NCBI RefSeq assembly: GCF_001767295.1
Contig: NZ_CP014944.1
Location: 2,170,001 to 2,234,000 of the forward strand
Direction of reading: 5' to 3'
DNA length: 64,000 nt
Source: Colwellia sp. PAMC 20917
GTDB lineage: Bacteria; Pseudomonadota; Gammaproteobacteria; Enterobacterales; Alteromonadaceae
Shown: positions 9,702 through 17,489 of the stretch, one piece after another
Layout: each line of letters starts with the position of its first letter
How positions within the stretch are numbered: position 1 is the stretch's first letter
Translations under genes and position numbers: made by a program
The notes under the pieces: generated by a model
Told to the model about the DNA's origin: nothing
What the model saw: the letters and a program-made list of their open reading frames with translations, nothing else
The model's database searches: none

Positions 9702-10764
9702 TACTGCAGAGCACAAAATAGAGTGGTTATTAGTTGAAGACTTATTATGCTTAAGAGAACATGTAACTCAATGGCAAAAACTCGTACTTGAAACAGGCAG
9801 TAACCTATTTTGCTCTCCCGAATGGATAATGACCTGGGCAGAAACTTACTGGCAACCAAGCTGGCAGTTAAAAACTATCATTGGTTTTGAAAATAAAAAA
9901 CTTGTAGCGATTGCTCCATTATATATACAACCAAGTAAAACACTCATTTCAATATCGAAATTATTACCTTTAGGGCAAGGAGAGCCGGAAGAAAGTGAGG
10001 TTTTATCAGAGTTTCAGGATATTGTTTTACTTTATAACACTGAATCGATATATAACGAGCTGGCAAATAAAATACTATCACTTACATTTGACAGTTTGTA
10101 TTGCAATACGTTATTACCAAACTCAAACTGGCACCGGATATTAGCAAATTTTAAAAAAACCACGTTTACAAACACAGGACAACGATATTTAATAACCAAT
10201 AATCAAGATTATCTACTTACATTAAGTAAAAATAATAAAGCTAAGTGGAAAAGTTGTAAAAATAAATTAGAAAAATTGAATACGGAATTTATATGGGTAT
10301 CTGAGTCAGATTACGGTAAATATTGGCAGCAGTTAATTCTATTTCACCAGCAAAGGTGGAATAAAAAAGGCAAACTTGGTGCTTTCTTCCATGATGACTT
10401 CATCAAATTCCACGAAATTTTTCAATTAAGTAAAAGTGTAAAAATAAGCGTTATACTGATTGACCATAAGCCTATTGCAATAAATTATTATTTAACCGAC
10501 CATAATACCTTGTTTTTTTATCAGTGCGGATGGGACGAAAAAGACCATGCTAATTTATCACCGGGATTTTCCTTGCATATTTGGAGCATACTAAACAATC
10601 CATTTGAAAATTATGATTTTATGAGCAGTGACTTAAATGATAGTTATAAAAGTACTTTCGCGAGCCATAAACCTGAAAAAATTTACCGGGCCTTATTTGA
10701 AAAGAATAAGATAAAGAACATTCTGTTCACCACAATAAAAAAATTATTACACAAATTTAAATAA
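9691..10764 (+). CDS. GNAT/FemAB-like acyltransferase of the polysaccharide locus
   Basis: The frame is open from 9607, but I place the start at the ATG at 9691 (MANSTAEHKIEW), which overlaps the upstream stop by 11 bases. This gives 357 residues. The layout matches the CelD/BcsL or FemAB-like double-GNAT proteins found with XrtA polysaccharide clusters: an N-terminal half with FCSPEWIMTWAETYW and a C-terminal half with WKSCKNKLEKL, FHQQRWNKKGKLGAF and FYQCGWDE. These proteins are thought to add acyl or aminoacyl groups to sugars. No signal peptide or membrane helix is evident, so it probably acts in the cytoplasm. The substrate is unknown. Confidence 0.75.
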   Translation: MANSTAEHKIEWLLVEDLLCLREHVTQWQKLVLETGSNLFCSPEWIMTWAETYWQPSWQLKTIIGFENKKLVAIAPLYIQPSKTLISISKLLPLGQGEPEESEVLSEFQDIVLLYNTESIYNELANKILSLTFDSLYCNTLLPNSNWHRILANFKKTTFTNTGQRYLITNNQDYLLTLSKNNKAKWKSCKNKLEKLNTEFIWVSESDYGKYWQQLILFHQQRWNKKGKLGAFFHDDFIKFHEIFQLSKSVKISVILIDHKPIAINYYLTDHNTLFFYQCGWDEKDHANLSPGFSLHIWSILNNPFENYDFMSSDLNDSYKSTFASHKPEKIYRALFEKNKIKNILFTTIKKLLHKFK

Positions 10765-10809
10765 CGGTACTATTAAACAATTAAAATTTATTTATATATA
10801 CGCTGAAAA

Positions 10810-12222
10810 ATGGATCTCATAAAACCTATGGCACACCAATTCCCACAAAAAGAAAATAACAACTCATCATTAGCCTTCGTTTTATTATTTTTGTATACAG
10901 CAGCCGTATTAATACGCCCGCATGAAATGTTTGTTGGAACTAGAGAGTGGATTGTAATAAAAATTCTAGCTATTTTCTGCTTTTTGGCAACATTAATAGG
11001 GCAACGCCCAATAAAAATCCACCCTCAACATTGGATGTTACTTGCTCTAGCTCCATTAATAATATTATCTGGTTTTTTCAACAACTCTGGAATGACAGGC
11101 TTGGATGAAGCTATAGACTTATTTGCTAGTTCACTTATCCCTCTATTTCTATATACCACTTGTATCACATCAGTTAAACGACAACATGCTCTTATGTATA
11201 TATGCCTTATTGCTGCCTTAATCATGGTTCACAATGGGCACGTGCAGCAAACCGCATATATGGGAGATGGTTGGGCACTATATTCTCACTCCGTTGGTCG
11301 TATTGACTTAGGAGAAAGACGTATAACCTATTTAGGTTTTTTTTCTGATCCTAATGACATTGGGATGTTATTGGTTATGTGCATTCCCTTCACTGTTTAT
11401 TTTTTCAAAAGTGGTAAGACACTGATAAAACTATCCATGATATTAAGTATCAGTGCGTTATTATATGGTATATACCTAACAGGTTCACGAGGCACTATGT
11501 TAGGGGCAGGATCATTAGTGGGCGTTTATTTCTTAGTTGCTTATGCTGGGCCTAAGCTTTTCATCTCATCTTTAATTTTGGCACCTATAGCAGCAACAGT
11601 AGTAACTTCACTACAAAGTAATATAGATGATTCCGCTAATTCTCGATTAGAGGCATGGTACCATGGCATACAAATGATGTTTGCTAATCCTGTTTTTGGT
11701 GTAGGTAAAAGTAATTTTGTTGAAGTCCATGGCTTAGTTGCCCACAACTCATATATTCATATTCTTGGCGAGTTAGGAATTCCTGGTTATAGTCTATGGG
11801 GTGGTGCTTTAGTTTTTACTGTAGTTGTTAGCTATTCTTTTATAAAATTCAAAAACAAAGACAAAAAGGAAGATAAATTTGATAATTTATCTGTACCTAA
11901 CAGACGATCATCCAATTTAGCCTCAACAAAGAATGAAAAAAGGTTAAAACTTGATGGTGAGACATTAAATAGAGAATACGCTTTAAACCAAACATTATTT
12001 TTCTCAATGGTGGGGTTTATGGTAACCGCCTTCTTTTTAAGTAAAACATTTCATTTACTACTCTTTATTTTTATTGGTATGACACTAGCTAGCCATATTA
12101 GATTAGTAAGATTAGAACCAAAACTTGAAAAATTCTTTAATACTAACATCGCTATTCGCTCCATGTTATATTGTTGGGTTGTAATTGTAGCAGTATATAT
12201 CACACTTAAAATGGGTTTATAA
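10810..12222 (+). CDS. O-antigen ligase/polymerase-like membrane protein (Wzy/WaaL superfamily)
   Basis: A 470-residue protein with about 11-12 hydrophobic helices and a large periplasmic loop, typical of the Wzy_C (O-antigen ligase) superfamily. The segment FSDPNDIGMLLVMCIPF and the motif TGSRGTMLG (about residues 220-228) followed by SRLEAWYHGIQMMFANPVFG and HNSYIHILGELG match the conserved region of this superfamily. In an XrtA locus such a protein is the candidate polymerase or the exosortase-associated O-glycosylation ligase; sequence alone does not decide. Residues about 345-385 form a charged, lysine-rich cytoplasmic insertion. It is 14 bases upstream of the cytidylyltransferase gene. 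Confidence 0.82.
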   Translation: MDLIKPMAHQFPQKENNNSSLAFVLLFLYTAAVLIRPHEMFVGTREWIVIKILAIFCFLATLIGQRPIKIHPQHWMLLALAPLIILSGFFNNSGMTGLDEAIDLFASSLIPLFLYTTCITSVKRQHALMYICLIAALIMVHNGHVQQTAYMGDGWALYSHSVGRIDLGERRITYLGFFSDPNDIGMLLVMCIPFTVYFFKSGKTLIKLSMILSISALLYGIYLTGSRGTMLGAGSLVGVYFLVAYAGPKLFISSLILAPIAATVVTSLQSNIDDSANSRLEAWYHGIQMMFANPVFGVGKSNFVEVHGLVAHNSYIHILGELGIPGYSLWGGALVFTVVVSYSFIKFKNKDKKEDKFDNLSVPNRRSSNLASTKNEKRLKLDGETLNREYALNQTLFFSMVGFMVTAFFLSKTFHLLLFIFIGMTLASHIRLVRLEPKLEKFFNTNIAIRSMLYCWVVIVAVYITLKMGL

Positions 12223-12236
12223 GACAAGGAAAAGAT

Positions 12237-12656
12237 ATGATTCTAGGATACACAACGGGCGTTTTTGATTTATTTCATGTTGGTCATGTTAATTTACTAC
12301 GTAACGCAAAAGCTATGTGCGACAAATTAGTTGTCGGCGTAACGACCGATGAGCTAGTAAGTTATAAAAATAAAAAATCGGTTATATCTTTCGAAGAAAG
12401 AATGGAAGTTGTTCGCTCATGTAGGTATGTCGATGCAGTAATACCTCAAGAAGATATGGACAAATTTACACAGTGGGAAAAAATAAAGTTTGACGTTATG
12501 TTTGTCGGTGATGATTGGTTTAAAAGTGAAAAATGGGAAGCAATCGATAACAAATTTAAAGAAGAAGGTGTGCGTGTTGTCTATTTTCCATACTCCAAAG
12601 GTACATCCTCTACATTAATCAATAATGTTTTATTAGACCTTCGTAAAGACAAATAA
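12237..12656 (+). CDS. glycerol-3-phosphate cytidylyltransferase-like protein (TagD family)
   Basis: A 139-residue nucleotidyltransferase. The HxGH motif is HVGH at residues 14-17 within TTGVFDLFHVGHVNLL, and the C-terminal nucleotide-binding segment is KGTSSTLI. Length and pattern match TagD/GCT enzymes, which make CDP-glycerol from CTP and sn-glycerol 3-phosphate. Related enzymes that adenylylate or cytidylylate other phosphates cannot be excluded. Its likely partner is the CDP-glycerol glycerophosphotransferase at 17490-18671, so both steps needed to add glycerol phosphate to the polymer are encoded in this locus. It sits 14 bases after the ligase/polymerase gene and 34 before the amidotransferase gene. 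Confidence 0.85.
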   Translation: MILGYTTGVFDLFHVGHVNLLRNAKAMCDKLVVGVTTDELVSYKNKKSVISFEERMEVVRSCRYVDAVIPQEDMDKFTQWEKIKFDVMFVGDDWFKSEKWEAIDNKFKEEGVRVVYFPYSKGTSSTLINNVLLDLRKDK

Positions 12657-12690
12657 AAGACTTAACTCAATAGAATAATCAGGGAATAGT

Positions 12691-14610
12691 ATGTGTGGCA
12701 TTTTAGCAACAATCGGTGATATAAATAAAAACATTAGTAATGACGAGTTTCAAACGGCCTTATCACTACAGGCTCATCGTGGGCCTAACGATATGGGTTT
12801 TGAAGCGTTCCATGGTAACAAGCTAGGTCATACTCGGTTAAGTATCATGGATTTATCGGATTCTGGCCATCAACCCATGTATTCTGACTGCCAAAAAGTT
12901 GCACTCATATTTAATGGTGAAATCTATAATTTTAAAGAACTAAGAACGACTTTAGAGCAAGAGGGAGTTTCGTTTACCTCTCAATCAGACACTGAAGTTT
13001 TATTAAAGTCTTATATCCATTATGGTATCGACTGTATTGAGCGCTTTAATGGCATGTTTGCTTTCATTATTGTTGATAAAAGATCGGAACATGATTGCAC
13101 CTACGTAGTACGTGACCGCCTCGGAATTAAACCGTTATTTTATTTTAAAAATGATGAAAGTTATATTTTTTCATCAGAAGTAAAGTCTATTTTGGCTTTA
13201 GCCAAAAAAAAATTCCCTCTAAATAAGAAAACTGTTTCTTCTTATTTTTCATATCGCTATTCAATACTTGATGAAACATTCTTTGAAGGTATTCAAAACC
13301 TTACCCCTGGTAGTTACCTACATATTACCAAGCAAGGTACTACACAACAAAAATATTGGCAGTTAGCAGATTTTGTCGACCAAAGTGAAGACAAAGGTGA
13401 AGCTTATTATTTGAAGCGTGTAGATGAATTATTAGATTCAGCGGTTAAATATCGAATGATATCAGATGTACCTTTTGGGGCTTATCTTTCTGGTGGAGTT
13501 GATTCAAGTTTAATTACCGCCATTATGGCAAAGTATACTAAACAGCCAATTAAAACTTACACCATAGGTTTTTCAGAAGAAGGCTATAACGAATTCGAAT
13601 ATGCTGATTGTGTCGCAAAACGTTACCAAACCGACCATAAAGCAATAAACATCGATGCGACCGAGTATTTTAATACGTTAAATAAGCTTGTTGCTTTTAA
13701 AGACGCACCGTTATCGGTACCGAACGAGGTACCTTTATATTTAATGAGCAAAGAGCTTAAAAAAGATATTACCGTTGTTCTCTCCGGTGAAGGTGCAGAC
13801 GAGATATTTGGCGGCTATGGCCGAATTTTTCGCTCGACCGATGACTTTACTCACCAAGATATTTTAAAAGAACAAACAGAGACCGCTGCACTTTTTGATA
13901 AAAAATATGGTCAACAGCATTTCTCATCAGAACTAGAGCACTTTATTTATAATTACAGCTATACCAAACCGGTATTAAAGCACAACCTGTTAGCAAAAAA
14001 TGTTGACTGGCAAACAATAGAGTTAGCATTAAATCAAAGGTTTGAGCGAAGCTTCAACGAAGTAGCAGCCTCTGATTATCAAACAAAAATGATGTATACG
14101 TTCGAAACGGTGCATTTACAAGGGTTATTATCTCGAGTGGATACTACCACGATGGCAACGTCGGTAGAAGCGCGAGTGCCTTTTGTTGATCACCGCCTAG
14201 TCGAATTTGCTTTTAGCATTCCTAACAAATATAAGCTTAAATGGAATTCTGCAGAAGACCAAACCCTTGCTAAAACCAAATTGTCAGACCAAAGTTCAGA
14301 AGTGCATGACACGCCTAAATACATCCTTAAAAAGATGGGTGAAAAATACTTACCTAATGAAGTGCTTTATCGTAAAAAAATGGGCTTTCCTGTACCTTTA
14401 GACAAATGGCTAGGCGGTAGTTTTGCTGACCAAGCAAGGAAAATTCTAACCGATAAAGACAATATTGCTAACCAAGTGATTGATACAACTTTTGTCCTTT
14501 CTTTATTAGATGATAAAGACTTAGCAAAAAATCATAGCTTAGCGATGAAAGTTTGGATGGTTTTAAACCTTTTCGCTTTTTGTGGCAGCTATAAAAAACA
14601 TTTGAATTAA
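12691..14610 (+). CDS. asnB: asparagine synthase (glutamine-hydrolysing)-like amidotransferase
   Basis: A 639-residue class II glutamine amidotransferase fused to an ATP-pyrophosphatase domain. The nucleophile is Cys2 (MCGI), exposed on removal of Met1. Glutaminase motifs include HRGPND and FNGEIYNF. The PP-loop SGGVDSS is at residues 267-273, and VLSGEGADEIFGGY follows near 364-377. The family makes asparagine from aspartate. Many XrtA loci carry a member of this type, where it may instead amidate a carboxyl group such as a uronic acid in the polymer; with ugd nearby that is plausible but unproven. A Shine-Dalgarno-like AGGGA precedes the ATG. The C-terminal region (VPFVDHRLVEFAFSIP, KMGFPVPLDKWL) is complete. 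Confidence 0.88.
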   Translation: MCGILATIGDINKNISNDEFQTALSLQAHRGPNDMGFEAFHGNKLGHTRLSIMDLSDSGHQPMYSDCQKVALIFNGEIYNFKELRTTLEQEGVSFTSQSDTEVLLKSYIHYGIDCIERFNGMFAFIIVDKRSEHDCTYVVRDRLGIKPLFYFKNDESYIFSSEVKSILALAKKKFPLNKKTVSSYFSYRYSILDETFFEGIQNLTPGSYLHITKQGTTQQKYWQLADFVDQSEDKGEAYYLKRVDELLDSAVKYRMISDVPFGAYLSGGVDSSLITAIMAKYTKQPIKTYTIGFSEEGYNEFEYADCVAKRYQTDHKAINIDATEYFNTLNKLVAFKDAPLSVPNEVPLYLMSKELKKDITVVLSGEGADEIFGGYGRIFRSTDDFTHQDILKEQTETAALFDKKYGQQHFSSELEHFIYNYSYTKPVLKHNLLAKNVDWQTIELALNQRFERSFNEVAASDYQTKMMYTFETVHLQGLLSRVDTTTMATSVEARVPFVDHRLVEFAFSIPNKYKLKWNSAEDQTLAKTKLSDQSSEVHDTPKYILKKMGEKYLPNEVLYRKKMGFPVPLDKWLGGSFADQARKILTDKDNIANQVIDTTFVLSLLDDKDLAKNHSLAMKVWMVLNLFAFCGSYKKHLN

Positions 14611-14626
14611 CATATAGGAATATAAA

Positions 14627-15439
14627 ATGGCTAAGACAGTTGTAATATCATGTTGGTTTGGCAAGCGTTTTGATAAACCGAACGAAGAAACAGTGCTAGC
14701 TAACTTTAAGGCTGCTATAAAATATTTAGTGAAATCAGTTCTTCCCGCAAGACTTTACCCCCTTTTTAACGTTCAATCAGTAGTACCAATCGCGCCAAAT
14801 AATTGCGATAGAGCTATTTTTTTTACGAACAATAAACTCCTTAAAAAAGAAGTTTTACTGAAGGGATGGAAATATGAATACCTACAAGCAGGTGAAATAG
14901 GTGAAATAGGTGAAATAGACAGTATTGATTCTTCACTAATTGCCAAGAAAATCAAATTTCTCCAGTTAGAACAGAGAATTTTAAACGAACTCTATAGTTT
15001 TGACTATGTTCTGTATGTCGATAGCAGAGCTATCGTGGATGACATCGTTCACATAAATAGCCTTTGTGATAAAGGACTAGTAATCAGATACTCCCCAGAA
15101 TACAAGAACAAAAATACAGTATGGGACGAAATTAATGAAGCTAAAGTAGTCGAACGTTACGCTGCTGCTATGCCAGAGACAATTAGTTTCGTTGAAAATA
15201 AAATCAAGGATGGTGAATATACCGATCAGAATAAAGTTATGGCCACAGGAGTCATTCTTTACAAACTAGGCGATATGAAATATCGAAATCGCATTATCTC
15301 CCTATGCAATGAAGTCTATGATACGTGTGTCAAACTTAATCAACCTGAATGTCAAATCATTTGGTGTATATTATCCCAGCCTTATGATGATTTAATGACT
15401 AAAGTTAAAGCACAAAATATACAGACACGTTCCACTTAG
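14627..15439 (+). CDS. putative glycosyltransferase, possibly frameshifted near its 3' end
   Basis: A 270-residue protein. The segment DYVLYVDSRAIV (about residues 125-136) looks like the DxD metal site of a GT-A enzyme, and KVMATGVILYK (about 200-210) suits an acceptor-side loop, but I cannot name the family. There is a tandem GEIGEIGEI (residues about 87-95) from three copies of a 9-base repeat. The frame ends at TRST (15437-15439). The +1 frame, open from about 15400, runs on to a TAG at 15486-15488 and ends in WHGGTVNTPFID, which looks more protein-like than the annotated tail. The true gene may therefore reach 15488 with an indel between 15400 and 15437. AGGA lies 8 bases before the ATG. 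Confidence 0.65.
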   Translation: MAKTVVISCWFGKRFDKPNEETVLANFKAAIKYLVKSVLPARLYPLFNVQSVVPIAPNNCDRAIFFTNNKLLKKEVLLKGWKYEYLQAGEIGEIGEIDSIDSSLIAKKIKFLQLEQRILNELYSFDYVLYVDSRAIVDDIVHINSLCDKGLVIRYSPEYKNKNTVWDEINEAKVVERYAAAMPETISFVENKIKDGEYTDQNKVMATGVILYKLGDMKYRNRIISLCNEVYDTCVKLNQPECQIIWCILSQPYDDLMTKVKAQNIQTRST

Positions 15440-15554
15440 GTGGCATGGTGGCACTGTAAATACCCCATTTATAGATCAGGTTCAATAGAGCTTTCCCAAA
15501 TAGGTATACGCTCAAGGTATTAAGTTTAAAATAAAATATCTAATGTTTTTAAGT

Positions 15555-16120
15555 TAATTCGTCCGCAGGAATTGGTTTAAACCCCCGTCTTTTGACGGGA
15601 TAGCTTTAAGCTAGTAGTTGCGTTTATTATATGGGTATGAAATATCGTAATGGTTCACATACCAAATATAAAATAGAATACCACTTTGTCTGGGTAACGA
15701 AGTATCGTTATCGATTTTTAATGGGTGATGTAGGGCTTAGGGTTAGAGAGTTAGCTAGGCAAACCTGTGAGCATTTAGAGATTGTAGTCAGTCAAGATCA
15801 TGTTCACTTATTAGTTTCAGCGCCACCTAATATATCACCATCAGAGTTAATACGGCGAATAAGAGGTCGAACGTCGACAAAGTTGTTTCAAGAGTTTCCC
15901 CCCAATTGAAAAAGCGTTATTGGGGGCAAAATTTTGGGCTAGAGGTTACTTCTGTGACATGGCAGGAGAATTAATAAAAGAGATGATTAAAGAATATCTA
16001 GAGCATCACTTTGAGCGTAAACCAAGTGACAACTTTGAAGTGGAGTAATCGGCTTTAGCCGAAATGCTGGACTTTCAGTCCGCTTTTTTTTTACCCACCG
16101 TCTTTCGACGTGGGTTGTTT
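15555..16120 (+). mobile_element. IS200/IS605-family insertion sequence (single tnpA, degenerate)
   Basis: A short element of about 570 bases with no terminal inverted repeats but sub-terminal hairpins, as in IS200/IS605. The left end carries a perfect CCCGTC-TTTT-GACGGG stem (15584-15599). The right end carries CGGCTTTAGCCG, GGACTTTCAGTCC and a CCCAC..GTC/GAC..GTGGG stem (16094-16114). It holds one Y1 transposase gene, broken by a frameshift. The outer boundaries are estimates. It lies between the putative glycosyltransferase gene and the sulfotransferase gene and stops just before the latter's Shine-Dalgarno sequence. Confidence 0.85.
15631..16048 (+). pseudogene. tnpA: IS200/IS605 Y1 transposase TnpA, frameshifted
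   Basis: The first part (15631-15909) encodes the TnpA N-terminus YHFVWVTKYRYRFL and the HUH motif HVHLLV, which binds the metal at the DNA-cleaving site. The frame then stops directly after FQEFPPN. Removing one C from the six-C run at 15898-15903 restores the frame, giving EKALLGAKFWARGYFCDMAG and on to a TAA at 16046-16048. The nucleophilic tyrosine, probably in KEYLEHH, lies after the break, so the gene as read cannot make an active transposase. This family is not known to use programmed frameshifting. A base-calling error in the C run is an alternative to real decay. Confidence 0.85.
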
Positions 16121-16135
16121 AGTAAGGATAATAGT

Positions 16136-16966
16136 ATGTTAGTAAACAATGAGTTTATTTTTTTGCAGTTACAAAAAACAGGTGGCACATACCTAGAGTC
16201 ATTAATCTTAGAGCATTTTCCCCAAACTGAACAGTTAGGTAAACATTTCAGACCATCGAAAAGCTTTGACTTTCAAGGAAAGAAAGTAATCGGATCTATT
16301 AGAAATCCATGGGAGTGGTATTTATCATATTGGTCTTATAGCTGTTTAAATAAAGGTGGTCCATATTATCAATGTTGTAAAAAGAAATCTCTAACTAAGT
16401 TTTTTACTAATGGTCGAAAGTATAATTGTCACCAAGAAATACCATATTGTTTTAATGACCTTACTAACATAACAAAAAGCGAAATAAGCAGACCCAGTAA
16501 TAAATGGGCACGTTTATATGAAAACGCTAACGATCCTGAAAGATTTAGAGAGTGGATTAAGTTAGTCTTGGCTCCCGAAAGAAAATTTGATCTTTTTCAA
16601 GACTATGGTGTTAGCACTATTTCCAACTTTGCTGGAATTTATACCTATTTATTCTTTTTCTTATTCGCAAAGGACTTTCAAATCCTATTCGATGAGTCTA
16701 TGAGTATTGACACTCTTGAAAACATCAAACTTAATCTTGATGGCATTTTAAAAACAGAAAATTTAGAAAGTGATTTTATCTTTACTTTGAATTCATTGAA
16801 TATCCCTTATCATAAAGCACTAACTCCGGCTTTAGCGAAGAAAGAAAAAGCAAACACTTCTAACAGAGCTCACCCTACTAGTTTTTATTATGATAAAGAA
16901 ACCGCAGAATTGGTTGCCAATAAAGAAAAATTTTTAATCAATAAATTTGATTATGTTTTTGACTAA
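16136..16966 (+). CDS. sulfotransferase family protein
   Basis: The frame is open from 16064, inside the insertion sequence, but the ATG at 16136 has AAGGA about 8 bases upstream and is the natural start, giving 276 residues. The 5'-phosphosulfate-binding loop is LQKTGGTYLESL (residues about 11-22), and SIRNPWEWYLSYW (about 58-70) is the 3'-phosphate-binding region of PAPS-dependent sulfotransferases. It should move sulfate from PAPS to a hydroxyl of a sugar in the polymer. The PAPS donor could come from cysD, cysN and cysC at 45828-50709. Seven cysteines around residues 73-113 are unusual. It is the last intact gene of the plus-strand block. Confidence 0.8.
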   Translation: MLVNNEFIFLQLQKTGGTYLESLILEHFPQTEQLGKHFRPSKSFDFQGKKVIGSIRNPWEWYLSYWSYSCLNKGGPYYQCCKKKSLTKFFTNGRKYNCHQEIPYCFNDLTNITKSEISRPSNKWARLYENANDPERFREWIKLVLAPERKFDLFQDYGVSTISNFAGIYTYLFFFLFAKDFQILFDESMSIDTLENIKLNLDGILKTENLESDFIFTLNSLNIPYHKALTPALAKKEKANTSNRAHPTSFYYDKETAELVANKEKFLINKFDYVFD

Positions 16967-17125
16967 AGTAGTTGGCTAGGCAATGCCGTTAGTACAAACC
17001 TTTTGTTTAAAATCACTTTTCTAGGAATGCTGTGCAACATGACTTTGGCCACCTAATTCCATTAAAACTTTGATCATTTTGTTATTCAGTGATCGAAGCT
17101 GAGGTTATTGTGCAAATGCATTTAA

Positions 17126-17459
17126 ATGTCAAATTATCAAAACCAAGCTGTTGAAGTAGAGCTTTCAAAAGATAGGAAAATCTTTATATAATTTTGGAGG
17201 GATTGCAGCTGGTATTAATATGCCACTTTTCGAGTTTTATAACTTGGCCAAAATAATAGATGAAAAAAAGATTTTAATCAGAGATATCACCCAAAACTGG
17301 TATCAAAATGGATTACCTGAGATAAGTAAAAATATAGATTGAACTGTAACGTTTCTTAAACAGCAAATAAAAGATATAAAGCCTCATATAATTTTTTTCG
17401 TTGGTGAGCTACCATCAATAAAGGCAGGGAAGTATATTCATTCCAATGTTGGTTTATAA
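17126..17459 (+). pseudogene. decayed polysaccharide-locus gene fragment (frameshift, stop codon, truncation)
   Basis: No long open frame exists here, but the three plus frames together give a coherent protein fragment. It starts MSNYQNQAVEVEL and runs to KDRKIFI, hits TAA, and after a 2-base frame change in the TATATA region (about 17186-17190) continues as YNFGGIAAGINMPLFEF and IRDITQNWYQNGLPEIS. There is an in-frame TGA at 17340-17342, after which QIKDIKPHIIFFVG follows. The pattern FGGIA.G...P.FEF...RD..Q.WY..GLP.I is one I associate with hydrolase-like proteins next to polysaccharide and sulfotransferase genes. The usual continuation after FFVG is replaced by a short tail, so the 3' part is probably deleted. 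The rest of the 16967-17489 gap shows nothing I recognise. Confidence 0.6.
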
Positions 17460-17489
17460 CTTATCTAAAAGTCACATGTATAAATAAAA

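Noticed and set aside
15898-15909. Programmed frameshift in the transposase
   Set aside because: IS200/IS605 transposases are made from a single frame, and the C run is a common indel site. Real decay or a sequencing error is more likely.
16064-16135. Upstream extension of the sulfotransferase reading frame
   Set aside because: The extra 24 codons lie in the insertion sequence's right-end hairpin. The ATG at 16136 has a good Shine-Dalgarno sequence.
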